DNA of 63,032 nucleotides from Pseudonocardiales bacterium (GTDB taxonomy: Bacteria > Actinomycetota > Actinomycetes > Mycobacteriales > Pseudonocardiaceae). The stretch is from the NCBI GenBank assembly GCA_019243635.1, contig JAFAUB010000139.1:1-63032 (forward strand). The letters are read 5' to 3'. The notes under the pieces are model-generated. The model did no database searches. It was not told where the DNA came from and was given only the letters and a program-made list of their open reading frames with translations. The translations under genes were made by a program, and so were the position numbers. Below are positions 8,711-18,249 of the stretch, piece after piece (within the stretch, counting starts at the first letter, position 1; each line of letters opens with the position of its first letter).

Positions 8711-9547
8711 ATGCACACTGCGGATCCGGCCGGCACCATCTCTGTCGCGACGGCTCTGCTCGACCGCCTGGGGCGGCTGGACGGGCTGGTGGTGGCGTTC
8801 TCGGGCGGCGTCGACTCCGCCGTGGTGCTGGCCGCGGCCGTCCGGACGCTCGGTGCCGACGCCGTGCTGGCCGCCATCGCCGACTCGCCCAGCCTGGCGC
8901 GCGCCGAGCTCGGGAGCGCCCAGCGCGTCGCCGGGCAGATCGGGGCGGAGCTGGTGGTGCTGCGCACCGACGAGCACACCGACCCGGGCTACCGGGCCAA
9001 TGCCGGTGATCGCTGCTACTTCTGTAAGCGGACCGTGCTCGCTGCGGTGTGCGGTCTCGCGCGGCGTCGCGGGTTTGCCCACGTCGCTACCGGAACGCAT
9101 CGTGACGACCATCGCGCCGCGCACCGCCCGGGACTGCGGGCGGCCCGTGAGCTCGGGGTGTGCGAGCCGCTCGCCGAGGTGGGCGCTACCAAGGAGATCG
9201 TGCGCAGGCTGGCGGCGCACTGGAACCTGACGGTGCGGGACAAGCCGAGCACCCCGTGCCTGGCCTCCCGGGTCGCGGTCGGGGTACCGGTGACCGTCGA
9301 GGTGCTGGCGTTGGTCGAGCGGGCCGAGCTGGCCGCCGGCGAGTACCTCGCCGACCACCGGGTCCCGGTGCGCGACCTTCGGGTTCGGCTGCTGGGGCAG
9401 GCGGGGTTCCGGGTAGAGCTCGACCAGGCCGCTCTGGACGGCGTCTCCCCGCAGGCACGGGAAGGGCTGCTGGCTCGAGTCGCGGAAGCGGGTCTCGGGG
9501 GGCGGGGCGACCTGGCGCGTTACCACTCGGGGTCACTCAGCGGCTGA
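8711..9547 (+). CDS. larE: ATP-dependent sacrificial sulfur transferase LarE
   Basis: LarE converts the biscarboxylic mononucleotide to the thiolated form, giving up sulfur either from its own Cys or through a cluster. The 278-residue protein has the PP-loop SGGVDSAVV (31-39), CYFCKR (Cys102, Cys105) and TPCLASR (Cys183), the last matching the region of the sacrificial Cys. Three cysteines in these positions could also hold an Fe-S cluster as in some LarE proteins; this is not decidable here. The start is the ATG at 8711, preceded by GAGGA; the ATG at 8693 lacks a ribosome site. It is transcribed away from larB. Confidence 0.92.
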   Translation: MHTADPAGTISVATALLDRLGRLDGLVVAFSGGVDSAVVLAAAVRTLGADAVLAAIADSPSLARAELGSAQRVAGQIGAELVVLRTDEHTDPGYRANAGDRCYFCKRTVLAAVCGLARRRGFAHVATGTHRDDHRAAHRPGLRAARELGVCEPLAEVGATKEIVRRLAAHWNLTVRDKPSTPCLASRVAVGVPVTVEVLALVERAELAAGEYLADHRVPVRDLRVRLLGQAGFRVELDQAALDGVSPQAREGLLARVAEAGLGGRGDLARYHSGSLSG

Positions 9548-10415
9548 GCGAGGGAGAGCGCAGCAGGGACCGCAGCAGGCAACCGGCTCGCTGGACCGGA
9601 CCTGTGCCACGTCCGGCGGCATCGGTGCCCACCCCGTAGCGAGCGGCGGCCCGGCCGACCAGATGCATGCCGGCTAGACCGGGCAGCCGGTCGATCTTCT
9701 CGTCGATCTGCCGGACCACCCGGGCGCCCTGCGCGCCGCCCATCAGGTAGCGCAACAGGAACGCTGTCTCCGCGGCCGGCATGATCCCCGACCCTACCGG
9801 GGTCCACGCCAACCGCAGGACAAGCCGGGTCAGTAGCCGGGCGGCGCGCGAGCGCTCCAGCCGCTCCCGCGCCTGGCTGGCGTAGAAGGCCACGTGCCGG
9901 GTCTCCTGCCGCTGGATGCGGCCGACCACCTTGGTCAGCTCGGGATGGTCCGTCCGGGCCAGCAACCGTCCATAGCCGGCGTGGGTGGACCATTCGTTGA
10001 TCACTCCGAAGGTCATGTGCACGGCGATGAAGTCGTCACCGACCAGGTTGGCGGCCAGCGCCTGGTAGACCGGAGACAACCGGTCACCGCGACCCTGGGC
10101 AAGCCGGATGCCGCGGATCCGATCGGGGCCCACGGCCCGGCCGTGCGCGGCCAGCACCTTGTCCAGCACCTCGCCGTGCCAGAACTCCTCATAGGCCCAC
10201 ATGGTCAGGAACGTCGTGACCTCCGGGTCCTGGTGTGACGGAGTGACCAGCAGGTCCCGCAGGTAGCAGATGGTGTGGCTCTCGACGTCGGACATGTACT
10301 GCAACGCTCTCAGGGCGGCCTCGGGGAGCGGTGTGCGCTCGAACGCGGAGTAGTCGACGTCGTCGTCCACCACCCGGCGGGCGGTGGCACTGTAGTTCAC
10401 GATGTCGAAGGACAT
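9537..10415 (-). CDS. Ferritin-like diiron protein (fatty-acid desaturase/oxygenase-like)
   Basis: All-helical 292-residue protein with paired carboxylate/His motifs typical of diiron carboxylate enzymes: DVESHTICYL, YEEFWHGEV, INEWSTH and RQETRHVAFY. It would bind two irons and activate O2, possibly on an acyl substrate. The start ATG (10415) has AGGAG upstream; the longer open frame runs antisense over the neighbouring gene and is not coding. It is convergent with larE, overlapping by 11 bp. Substrate unknown. Confidence 0.75.
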   Translation of the reverse strand: MSFDIVNYSATARRVVDDDVDYSAFERTPLPEAALRALQYMSDVESHTICYLRDLLVTPSHQDPEVTTFLTMWAYEEFWHGEVLDKVLAAHGRAVGPDRIRGIRLAQGRGDRLSPVYQALAANLVGDDFIAVHMTFGVINEWSTHAGYGRLLARTDHPELTKVVGRIQRQETRHVAFYASQARERLERSRAARLLTRLVLRLAWTPVGSGIMPAAETAFLLRYLMGGAQGARVVRQIDEKIDRLPGLAGMHLVGRAAARYGVGTDAAGRGTGPVQRAGCLLRSLLRSPSLSR

Positions 10416-10474
10416 GAGACTCCTACTCGGTTGCCGCCTGGGCGCGGGTGTACTGCTGATGAGGATTCGCGTGC

Positions 10475-11470
10475 CTAAGCCGAGCGGTTCGCCGATGCCG
10501 CGAGGCGGGCCATCGCCTGTCGCCGCCCGCGCCGGCGATCCCGTCGGGTCGGGTGCGCCGGCCAGATCTCCTCGATCGCGCTGTTGAACTCGGCACCGAG
10601 CACGATCGCCATCGCGATGAAGAACGAGAACAGCAGGTAGGCGATCGGGGTGGCGAGCGCCCCGTAGGTATACCCGGTGCCGGTGACCGAAGAGATATAG
10701 AGCCGCAGCCCGGTGCTGGTGACCAGGAAGACCGCCATCGCCAGCAGGGCGCCGGGCAGCCCGCGGTGCCACGGCAGCTTGCGCGGTAGCACCACCTTGT
10801 ACAGCGTGGCCAGTCCGACCATCAGCAGGACGCCGAGCCCGGGGTAGTAAAGGACGTTGACCAACTGGGTCACCGTGGGTCGCACCGCCTCCGGGAGCAG
10901 CTCGGGGATCAGGTCCGGGCCCAGCGCGGTCAGCGGCAGCACGAGCACTGATGCGATCAACGCCACCACATAGAGCAGCAGAGCGAAGATCCGCTGCCAC
11001 ACCGGGTGGCGGACGGTGTGCTGACGGTAGGCGGCGGTGATCGAGTCCACCAGGGACGCCAGCGCCGAGGAACCGGCCCACAGGGAGATGACGAACCCCA
11101 CCGAGACGATGGAGCTGTGCCCCCGGGTGAGGATGTCGACCACTGTCGGGCGGATGATCTGGTTGACCACATCGGCGCTGAACACGCCGGTGGCCAGCCG
11201 CACGATCTCCCGCTGTGCCGCCCCGACCGTGGCCGGGCCGAGCCAGCTGGTGACGAATCCGAGGCTGCCCAGCAGCCCCAGTAGCAGCGGCGGCAGCGAC
11301 AGCGTCATCCAGAACGCCGCCTGGGCCGACATCGAGACGAAGCTGTCCTTCCACGCCTTGGTGGCGGTCCGGGAGATCAGGCGTAGCGGGTCGTGCCGGG
11401 GCCGCTTGTCGGCGCCGGGCTCGGCGGCGGGGTCGGCACAGTCGGCGGTGGGCTCGGCGGAGGCATCCAT
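10475..11470 (-). CDS. YihY/BrkB-family integral membrane protein
   Basis: Polytopic membrane protein of 331 residues with about six hydrophobic segments and the family region AAFWMTLSLPPLLLGLLG. The C-terminal tail is basic (RRDRRRGRRQ). Function in this family is unsettled; an early proposal as ribonuclease BN was withdrawn. The ATG at 11470 follows GGGAGG at good spacing. Same direction as the diiron gene 59 bp downstream, so perhaps cotranscribed. Confidence 0.88.
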   Translation of the reverse strand: MDASAEPTADCADPAAEPGADKRPRHDPLRLISRTATKAWKDSFVSMSAQAAFWMTLSLPPLLLGLLGSLGFVTSWLGPATVGAAQREIVRLATGVFSADVVNQIIRPTVVDILTRGHSSIVSVGFVISLWAGSSALASLVDSITAAYRQHTVRHPVWQRIFALLLYVVALIASVLVLPLTALGPDLIPELLPEAVRPTVTQLVNVLYYPGLGVLLMVGLATLYKVVLPRKLPWHRGLPGALLAMAVFLVTSTGLRLYISSVTGTGYTYGALATPIAYLLFSFFIAMAIVLGAEFNSAIEEIWPAHPTRRDRRRGRRQAMARLAASANRSA

Positions 11471-11548
11471 GGCGCCTCCCAGGATGGTCCATTCGGTGCA
11501 GTGCGCACAGCGTGACCCGCCGAGGTAGCGTTCGGCTCCGCCGAACCC

Positions 11549-11588
11549 GTGAGTGGCGATGCGACCTCCCACTCGTATCGCCACTCAC
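11549..11588. promoter_or_regulatory. Inverted repeat in helicase 5' region
   Basis: Perfect arms GTGAGTGGCGAT (11549-11560) and ATCGCCACTCAC (11577-11588) lie between the divergent YihY and helicase genes, with a smaller palindrome TTCGGCTCCGCCGAA just before. Either an operator or a leader hairpin; it is not followed by a T-run. Confidence 0.5.
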
Positions 11589-11630
11589 AGGCGCGTCAGC
11601 GCCTTAGCGAAAAGGAGTGCGTCGCCCGCC

Positions 11631-13361
11631 GTGTCCCGTCCCGCCGAGACCGCCGCCGTTGCCGCATCCTCGCGCCGGCCGCTGCGCGCCTGGCAGCGCA
11701 GAGCGCTGGCCCGGTACCTGGCCACCGCTCCGAGGGACTTCCTTGCGGTCGCCACACCGGGTGCCGGCAAGACGACCTTCGCCTTGCGGGTGGCGGCCGA
11801 GCTGCTGGCTGACCGGACCGTGCAGGCGGTGACCGTGGTCGCCCCCACCGAGCATCTCAAGTACCAGTGGGCGGCCGCGGCCGCCGAGGCGGGCCTGGCG
11901 CTGGACCCCGACTTCCGCAACTCGGTGGGCGCCACCTCGCGCGACTACCACGGTGTCGCCGTCACCTACGCCCAGGTCGCGGCCCACCCGACGCTGCACC
12001 GGGTGCGTACCGAGACACGCCGCACCCTGGTGGTGCTCGACGAGATCCACCACGCCGGAGACGCCAAGAGCTGGGGGGAGGGGGTGCGGGAGGCGTTCAC
12101 CCCGGCGGTGCGCCGACTCGCCCTGACCGGAACTCCGTTCCGGAGCGACGACACACCGATCCCTTTCGTCAGCTACGAGCCGGATGGTGCCGGCGCGTTG
12201 CGCTCCGCCGCGGACCACTTCTACGGTTACTCCGAGGCGCTGGCCGACGGGGTGGTGCGGCCGGTGATGTTCCTCGCCTACTCCGGTGAGGCCCACTGGC
12301 GGACCAGCGCGGGGGAGGAGTACTCGGCGCGGCTGGGGGAGCCGCTCACCGCCGAGCACACCGCCCGAGCCTGGCGCACCGCGCTCGACCCGGCGGGGGA
12401 GTGGGTCCCGGCGGTGCTCGCCGCCGCGGACACCCGGCTGGCCCAGCTACGCGCCGGCGCGCTGCCCGACGCGGCCGGCCTGGTGATCGCCACCGACCAC
12501 ACCGCGGCCAGGGCCTACGCCGGGATCCTGCGGAAGGTCACCGGCCGGGAACCGATGCTGGTACTGTCCGACGACCCGTCCGCCTCCGCCCGGATCGCCG
12601 CGTTCGCCGGCTCCGACGAGCGCTGGCTGGTCGCGGTCCGGATGGTGTCCGAGGGCGTCGACGTGCCCCGGCTGGCGGTCGGGGTGTACGCGACATCAGC
12701 GGCTACCCCGCTGTATTTCGCCCAGGCGGTCGGCCGGTTCGTCCGGTCCAGGCGGCCCGGTGAGACCGCGACGGTGTTCCTGCCCAGCGTGCCCGTACTG
12801 CTGGGGCTGGCGAGCGAGCTGGAGAAACAGCGTGACCACGTGCTCGGCGCGCCACACCGGGCCGAGGAGGGCTGGGATGACGCCGCGTTCGCGCGGGCCA
12901 ATGCCCGTCGCGACGAGCCCGGTGAGCAGGAGCGCGCATTCACCGCGCTGGGCGCCAGCGCCGAGCTGGACCAGGTGATCTACGACGGCGCTTCCTTCGG
13001 CACGGCCGCCTTCGCCACTACCGAGGATGAGCAGGACTACCTCGGGCTGCCCGGGCTGCTGGAGCCCGACCAGATGCGGGCGCTGCTGCGGCGGCGTCAG
13101 GAGCAGCAGCTGGACCGGGCGACCGCGGGCTCACCCACACCCTCACCCGTGCCCTCGGCCGCCCGGTCGCCGACGACTCGGGAACGCCTCGTCGGGCTGC
13201 GCCGGGAGCTCAACACCCTGGTCGCGATGGTCCACCACCGCACCGGTCGGCCGCACGGCGCGATCCACCAGGAGGTCCGCACCGCGTGCGGCGGCCCGCC
13301 CACCGCGATGGCCACCGCCGAGGAGCTCGAAAAACGCATCGCCTACCTGCGCTCCCGATAG
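11631..13361 (+). CDS. DEAD/DEAH-box helicase family protein
   Basis: Superfamily 2 helicase-like ATPase, 576 residues from the chosen start. It has Walker A GAGKTTFALR (about 44-53), the motif II variant LDEIHH, motif III LTGTPF, and a second RecA lobe ending in AVGRFVRSRR (motif VI). A C-terminal region of about 150 residues has a low-complexity Ser/Pro stretch. Unwinding or translocation on nucleic acid is inferred from the family; its cellular role is unknown. The frame is open to 11553, but that start lies inside the inverted repeat, so I chose the GTG at 11631 preceded by AAAGGAG. Confidence 0.85.
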   Translation: MSRPAETAAVAASSRRPLRAWQRRALARYLATAPRDFLAVATPGAGKTTFALRVAAELLADRTVQAVTVVAPTEHLKYQWAAAAAEAGLALDPDFRNSVGATSRDYHGVAVTYAQVAAHPTLHRVRTETRRTLVVLDEIHHAGDAKSWGEGVREAFTPAVRRLALTGTPFRSDDTPIPFVSYEPDGAGALRSAADHFYGYSEALADGVVRPVMFLAYSGEAHWRTSAGEEYSARLGEPLTAEHTARAWRTALDPAGEWVPAVLAAADTRLAQLRAGALPDAAGLVIATDHTAARAYAGILRKVTGREPMLVLSDDPSASARIAAFAGSDERWLVAVRMVSEGVDVPRLAVGVYATSAATPLYFAQAVGRFVRSRRPGETATVFLPSVPVLLGLASELEKQRDHVLGAPHRAEEGWDDAAFARANARRDEPGEQERAFTALGASAELDQVIYDGASFGTAAFATTEDEQDYLGLPGLLEPDQMRALLRRRQEQQLDRATAGSPTPSPVPSAARSPTTRERLVGLRRELNTLVAMVHHRTGRPHGAIHQEVRTACGGPPTAMATAEELEKRIAYLRSR

Positions 13362-14199
13362 GCCGGCCGCTGTCGGAAGTGCTTGCACCTCGACGCTGAA
13401 ACCCGCTCTGAACCCGGGGTGAGGACCAGCTGTAGCGCGGTGTGGTCTCCTCGCCCGGCATGCGCCCATTCTGTGATCAGGGCTCGGAGCGACTCTTCGG
13501 TCTCCCCGGTGCCGGCCACGTACAGGTCCCGAGGTCGAAGGACTGCCGCGGAGCCGGCGCGCTGACCCACCCGGCACCACGGCCCTCGAGCTGGTGTAAC
13601 ACGTCGCGGTGCCGGATCGGTACGGCGACCTCTGCGATCACCTCTGGGCACATCTCGATGAACCCGCCGGCATGGACGTCGTGGGGGATTGCCCGGCCGT
13701 GGTGAAGGTCGACGCGCAGGAGTAGGTGGGCCCGGGCGATCGGGGCGACCGTGACCGGTGTGACGATCACCGCCCGGTCAGCGGCCTGCTCGACCCACGC
13801 ACCGGGTAGCAGGTGCGGGGCGGCCCAGCCGATGACCCGGTCGTAGGGTGCCACTGCGGCTCACCCTAGGTACTCGTCGGCGGTGTGCACCGCCGCATTG
13901 CCGACGTCGCCCTGCGCGTGCTTGGTTCCGGCACGCTCGGTGAGGCATGAGTCGACGTCGAGGGAGACCACGCTGCCCCGCTCGCCGACGATGCGTCCGA
14001 GCAGCGCTGAGGTGTAGCCGCCGCCGGTGTCGATCTCGAGCACCCGCAGGCCCGGTTGTAGCTCCAGCATCCGGCACATGTCCAGGATGGTGTCCTGCGC
14101 GGTGCCCTGCGTCAGCAACGATCCGTCGGGCTGCTGGACGTAGCTCTCGTAGTCGAGTGCGGCGGCTGCATCGGTGATGAGGTCGGGGGCGAGGGACAC
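13343..14199 (-). pseudogene. Broken protein-L-isoaspartate O-methyltransferase-like gene
   Basis: The N-terminal part starts at a GTG with AGGAGG before it and has a SAM-binding core (VLEIDTGGGYTSALLG). It reads into a TGA at 13861-13863 directly after YLG. The same frame continues past that stop with APYDRVIGWAAPHLLPGAW, the expected next block of the family. Near 13560 the conserved frame shifts, and the tail (RDLYVAGTGE...) lies in another frame ending at 13343. One nonsense codon and one frameshift are the simplest reading. Sequencing error or readthrough is possible but two lesions argue for decay. Confidence 0.65.
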
Positions 14200-14315
14200 C
14201 TGTCCTCCTGACAAGGAGTGTCGATGGTGAGCATGGGCAGGTAGGGTTCGACGGGCCCGAGTTCGCCGACCGGACGGGTAGCCATGGGCTGGCCTGGTCG
14301 ATCGCCTCGAGCAGA

Positions 14316-14403
14316 TCATGAGCTCTCGCCCGCGGTCCATCGAACGAAGTGCTCGATCACCGAGTAGCCGTGGTGCCGGTGCGCCCGCTCTTCGGCGTTG
14401 AAG
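14316..14403 (-). pseudogene. Fragment of a DUF5753 (Scr1-type) regulator
   Basis: The reverse strand encodes AEERAHRHHGYSVIEHF, then runs to a stop at 14316. This closely matches DADERAHQHHDYSVIGD in the neighbouring regulator remnant, and the DNA is visibly similar to about 15757-15822. Only this C-terminal block survives. Confidence 0.55.
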
Positions 14404-14998
14404 CAGCAGCGTCCAAGGATGCAAGAGGATTGATCACGAGCCTCTTATACGTTATAGTGATCTTGCCGCACCTCTGGCACTTGCGGCTGCATGACGGACT
14501 TACGGCTGCTGCACCGGAAGGGTGGTCTCTTCGGGTCGTTCGGCGAACGATGGCTTCATGCGTGCCCCAGATCCCGGTATTCCGCCCGGTGTCGAGGTGC
14601 TGAGTAAGGTCGACTTCTCTGTTCGGGCATACTCTTGGGTAGCGACGCTTCGGGAGCAGCTCTGTGGTTCGCGTCTCGGTTGTATTGTCACTACCTGCGG
14701 TTCTGTCGTAGAACTCGCGACCGCAGCACATGCATTGATGTTTTCGATGAGGAGTACCGGCAAACCAGCCTTCGTCGACGTGCTCGGCGCCGCATCGTGG
14801 GCATCCGATCAACGAGGACTCGACCCCCACTATTCGTGACTGTACGAGCGCTGTCGATGACGCGGTATCGAGCACGACGACCAGCTTGTCGCCACGGCGT
14901 AGCGCAACGACGTCGTAAGTATCGTCTACCTCCTTGTTGGACATGAGATCGGGGTGGACGTGCACATGGACACCCTGGAGAAGGCTCTTCTCGTCCAC
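14357..14998 (-). CDS. Hypothetical protein with a CxxC...CxxC zinc-binding module
   Basis: Open frame of 213 codons in a stretch with clearly lower GC than the surroundings. It has CPRCG followed 18 residues later by CMCC, a likely zinc-binding pair, and a later CQRCG. The last part of the frame runs antisense through the DUF5753 fragment, so the natural end may have been lost. No ribosome site is clear before the GTG start. I do not recognise a family; it may itself be a remnant or a foreign insertion. Confidence 0.35.
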   Translation of the reverse strand: MDEKSLLQGVHVHVHPDLMSNKEVDDTYDVVALRRGDKLVVVLDTASSTALVQSRIVGVESSLIGCPRCGAEHVDEGWFAGTPHRKHQCMCCGREFYDRTAGSDNTTETRTTELLPKRRYPRVCPNREVDLTQHLDTGRNTGIWGTHEAIVRRTTRRDHPSGAAAVSPSCSRKCQRCGKITITYKRLVINPLASLDAAASTPKSGRTGTTATR

Positions 14999-15037
14999 GT
15001 TGGCATTAGCCGTGTCAATCGTCGGTGGCAGCGATCC

Positions 15038-15340
15038 CTATATACCAATCCCACCAGAGTGCCGATCGGCATCGAGTGACAGGCACCTCAGCGCGAGGAC
15101 AAGCCCCTGTCTGGACATATGTTGGCGCCACGCTTTCGGTGATCCGTTTCGAAACCTGCCAACACTGGTGACGGAGCAGTCGCCACCTACCTCGCGGAAA
15201 TATTCTTGCACGCCTTGTGTCGGACGCTCGTGGCTGAGCGAGCCCAGTGCGGCTGATCCACAAATGAGTGACATCTCGATATCTATCTCTACTAAAGGGA
15301 TGGCAGCGTGTCGCCCACGGTGCACCGAAGGCGTGAGCAT
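15038..15340 (-). CDS. Hypothetical small protein
   Basis: A 100-codon frame in the lower-GC island, upstream of and codirectional with the zinc-motif ORF. No motif or family is seen, and a competing frame overlaps. Included because the base composition and codon pattern differ from the typical GC-rich antisense shadows. Confidence 0.25.
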   Translation of the reverse strand: MLTPSVHRGRHAAIPLVEIDIEMSLICGSAALGSLSHERPTQGVQEYFREVGGDCSVTSVGRFRNGSPKAWRQHMSRQGLVLALRCLSLDADRHSGGIGI

Positions 15341-15569
15341 AGCTACTCGACAGTAACGTCGATGGGTTCTCCAACCGCGCCATCGAACATCATCGACTCA
15401 GGCGACCACCACCACTGCTGGAGCCAGCTTAATGATTCGACGCCTCGTAGTCGGTGTCAGCGCAGGCCGGCGCGTTGTGCTGCCTGTCGGGCGTCCTTCT
15501 ATCCCTCCACGTCGTACTTCGATCAAACCAACCTAGTCTCAAACTAGTATACATGTCAGACTAAACGTT

Positions 15570-16423
15570 TCAGGTTGCGGGAAGATCGGTGGTCAGCTCG
15601 TTGAAGAACGCCCTGAGCGGTTCGCCCTCGGTGGCGGCGGCCTGCAGCGTGTCGAAGTGCTTGATGTACTCGCGGATCTCCGCGTCGCCGCGGATCCTCA
15701 AGGTCCGGGTGACTGTGGTGATCCACACGATCGCCTCGTCATCCAGGTCCGGGTCACCGATCACCGAGTAGTCGTGGTGCTGGTGCGCTCGCTCGTCGGC
15801 GTCGAAGCGGATAATTCTCAGGTCGATGTTGGGTTGTTGGGAAAGCTCGACTAGCCGCTCCAGTTGGGTACGCATCGCTGTTTGCGGAATGAGACGGCGG
15901 CGCAGCGCAGCCTCGCCCATCATCAGCTCGAATCGCTTGCTCTGGTCGGCGAGCGTCGCCTGGCGGCGAAGCCGCGATGCCGCCGCCTCATCGAGGTGCT
16001 CCGGTGGCGTCCTGCGGCCTGTCCGGAACATTGCCTCAACATAGGCACGGGTTTGCGCCAGTCCCACGATGATGTTGGGTTGGAATACCCGAACAACCGA
16101 TGCCGCTTCCTCCAAGCGTGGGTCTCCTCTTGCACCCGGCGTCGCCCGGGAGCCAGCACGCGGCGTCGCTCAGTGAACTCAATGGCCGCCCGGTCGGCTA
16201 GCTCAATCAGTTCTGCGGCGAGGTCGGCGGAAGCGTTGGTTGCAGCCGCCCATGCCTCGACATCGGATCGCTGCGGGAAGGTGGCGCCACGCTCGGTCTT
16301 GGACACCTTGGACTGCGACCAGCCGAGCTGCCTGGCTAGCTGGGTGGTGGACAGACCGGTGTCCACGCGCAGGTTACGCAGCGCTTCGGCCATGCGGCGC
16401 CGCTCGTAGGACAGTTCGTTCAC
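15570..16423 (-). pseudogene. XRE-family regulator with DUF5753 domain, frameshifted
   Basis: The first part (from 16423) is a helix-turn-helix protein with TTQLARQLGWSQSKVSKTE, typical of Scr1-type actinobacterial regulators. Around 16115 the expected protein moves to another frame, which begins VVRVFQPNIIVGLAQT and continues through the DUF5753 domain (IRFDADERAHQHHDYSVIG) to 15570. A single-base indel near codon 100 explains the split. Members of this family often sit beside a small DUF397 protein; none is recognised here. Either a pseudogene or a sequencing error. Confidence 0.75.
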
Positions 16424-16574
16424 GCTGTTATTCTGAGAGTTTTTCGCGTGAAATTCTTACGGGCCAGGTAGTCGTTCAGCGGTTCTGCGTGGCGCAGTGT
16501 GGTGTCGCGCATCTGGCGGTAGGGTTCGATGTCATCAATGAGTTCGGGGTACAGGGACAGCGCGCGGTGGGGTG

Positions 16575-17939
16575 TCACGCGCGGGTGGTGGCGACCTCGC
16601 GGGCTCGGTGGGCCAGGCTCTGGGCATCGCTGCCGGGTCGGGAGCCCAGCGCGTCGGCCAGTGACGTCAGGTGCAGCTCGCGGGCCAGCCCGGAGCGCAG
16701 CCGTGCCGCGTCGTCGATCGCGGCGGCGGCCAGCGGGAGCCCGTCGCGATCGCTGGCCTGCACGTGCAGCCGCGCCAGTGTGATGTCGGCGACCACGCCC
16801 TCGCGCCGGTCGGTGCCCCGCTTCCAGGTCTGGATCGAGGTGGTGACGGCCGCCTCGGCGGAGTCGAGCCGGCCGAGGTGTAACAGCGTCAGCGCCGTGA
16901 TCAGGTCCATGTCCGCTCGCGCGTGCGCGCTGGGTGGCTCCCACCCGTCCCGCGCCTTGGCCAGAGACGAGCGGGCTTGGCCCTGGCACACCTTCGGCTC
17001 AAGCCTGGCCAGCGCGTACGCGGACACGACGGCCAACCACGATCTCAGCACAGGCACCCGGGGGTCGTCGCGCGGCGCGGCGCTCAATTGCAGGCCGGCG
17101 AGCTGAAGCAGCTTGAGTGCGTTGTTCGGCTGGGACCGGTCGGTGAGCATGCTTCCGGCATTTCGCATCGCGTCCGCTGCCCGGTAGGCGTCGCCCGCGT
17201 CGATGGCGAGTTCCACGGCCCGGCCGAAGTGATAGTGCGACCGGGCAACGGCACCGACGTCGTGGCAACACCACGCGGTGATGGTGTGCAGCTCGGACAG
17301 CTCGGCCAGCAGGGCGCGCCGCGCGGCATCGGAGGCGTCCACGGTGAGCCACTGGTCCGCCGACTCCGTGAGCACCGCGGCGGCCCGGGCCTGCCCGCCG
17401 TAGGTGCGCGCCAGGATGCGCAGGTGCCCGGTCTGGCTGCGGATCGCCGCGACGTCGGCGGCGCCGATCCGGGACGGCAGGTCCACGGGCGCGCTGGGCG
17501 CGGTGAGGCCGGTGGCCAGCTCGCCGATGCGTGTGGTCTCGCCGCCACATGCGGCGGCCGCGCTCAGAGCCAGCAAGTGCTGGAAGTGCCGGCGTAGCAC
17601 GTCCTCATCAACCCTTTCCGGGGGCGTGGCGGTCGTGACCTCCTCAGCGTAAGCGCCGAATGAGAGTCCCATGCGCTCTCGGGAGATGCCGAGGCTCCCG
17701 GCGATGCGCACCAGCACGTCGTAGCCGACGACCCGCCGGCCCTTGAGGATCTCCGAGATCTCGGAGTGCTTGACCCCGGTCGCCCCGGCGATTCGGCGCT
17801 GGCTCCACCCGTTCTCGTTGAGTACTCGGTGGAAGGCGCCGATCTCGTGGGCGGCCAGCAGGCCGCGCACGTCGGGCCGGTCGATCAGGTCCGGGTCAAC
17901 CGGATCGGGCCGTTCAGTGGGTTCGTCGCTCATCCCCAT
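16575..17939 (-). CDS. XRE-family transcriptional regulator with TPR-like C-terminal region
   Basis: 454-residue cytoplasmic regulator. An N-terminal helix-turn-helix (WSQRRIAGATGVKHSEISEI, within residues 30-60) is followed by a long helical region with Ala/Leu-rich repeats like the tetratricopeptide halves of actinobacterial signal-binding regulators. The open frame extends to 18095, but the ATG at 17939 starts a sequence with an acidic linker before the HTH; another ATG lies two codons later. Target genes are unknown. Confidence 0.75.
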   Translation of the reverse strand: MGMSDEPTERPDPVDPDLIDRPDVRGLLAAHEIGAFHRVLNENGWSQRRIAGATGVKHSEISEILKGRRVVGYDVLVRIAGSLGISRERMGLSFGAYAEEVTTATPPERVDEDVLRRHFQHLLALSAAAACGGETTRIGELATGLTAPSAPVDLPSRIGAADVAAIRSQTGHLRILARTYGGQARAAAVLTESADQWLTVDASDAARRALLAELSELHTITAWCCHDVGAVARSHYHFGRAVELAIDAGDAYRAADAMRNAGSMLTDRSQPNNALKLLQLAGLQLSAAPRDDPRVPVLRSWLAVVSAYALARLEPKVCQGQARSSLAKARDGWEPPSAHARADMDLITALTLLHLGRLDSAEAAVTTSIQTWKRGTDRREGVVADITLARLHVQASDRDGLPLAAAAIDDAARLRSGLARELHLTSLADALGSRPGSDAQSLAHRAREVATTRA

Positions 17940-18063
17940 CACCCCGTTCCGTCGCTGCGTGACCAGGCAGACAGTAGCTGTCGCGGCGGCGCCGGTACCC
18001 GGGAGTCGGCTGGGGTGGGAGAGCGGTGGAGCGGCGCGGCGTCCTCCGCGCTGCGGCCGCCGG

Positions 18064-18249
18064 CTAGGCCTCGCTGGCGTGGATATCCGCCGCAAGCTCT
18101 CTCAGCTTCGGCGAGTGCTCGCGGGCATGGTGGTTGCAGAACAGCAGTTCACCACCGGAGGGCAACACCGCCCGGATGCGCGCGGCGGCGCTGCACCGGT
18201 CACAACGGTCGGAAGCAGTCAACTCAGGGCGGGCAAGCGTGCTGGTCAT
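18064..18249 (-). CDS. DUF7455-type small Cys/His protein
   Basis: 61-residue protein with CDRC (about residues 17-20) and FCNHHAREH further on, a likely zinc-binding pair characteristic of a small actinobacterial family of unknown function. The ATG at 18249 follows a strong GGAGGGAG ribosome site; the longer open frame is not supported. Confidence 0.75.
   Translation of the reverse strand: MTSTLARPELTASDRCDRCSAAARIRAVLPSGGELLFCNHHAREHSPKLRELAADIHASEA

Noticed and set aside
8654..9526. N-terminal extension of larB to a 544-residue protein
   Set aside because: The extension is antisense to larE, has no family similarity, and LarB proteins are about 250 residues.
10416..11588. Extension of the diiron protein to 683 residues
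   Set aside because: The extra part is a shifted-frame shadow of the YihY gene on the same strand; a well-placed AGGAG supports the ATG at 10415.
16420..16989. Minus-strand ORF between the two XRE regulators
   Set aside because: Mostly a shadow of the XRE/TPR gene; only the last 45 codons are outside it and no family is recognised.
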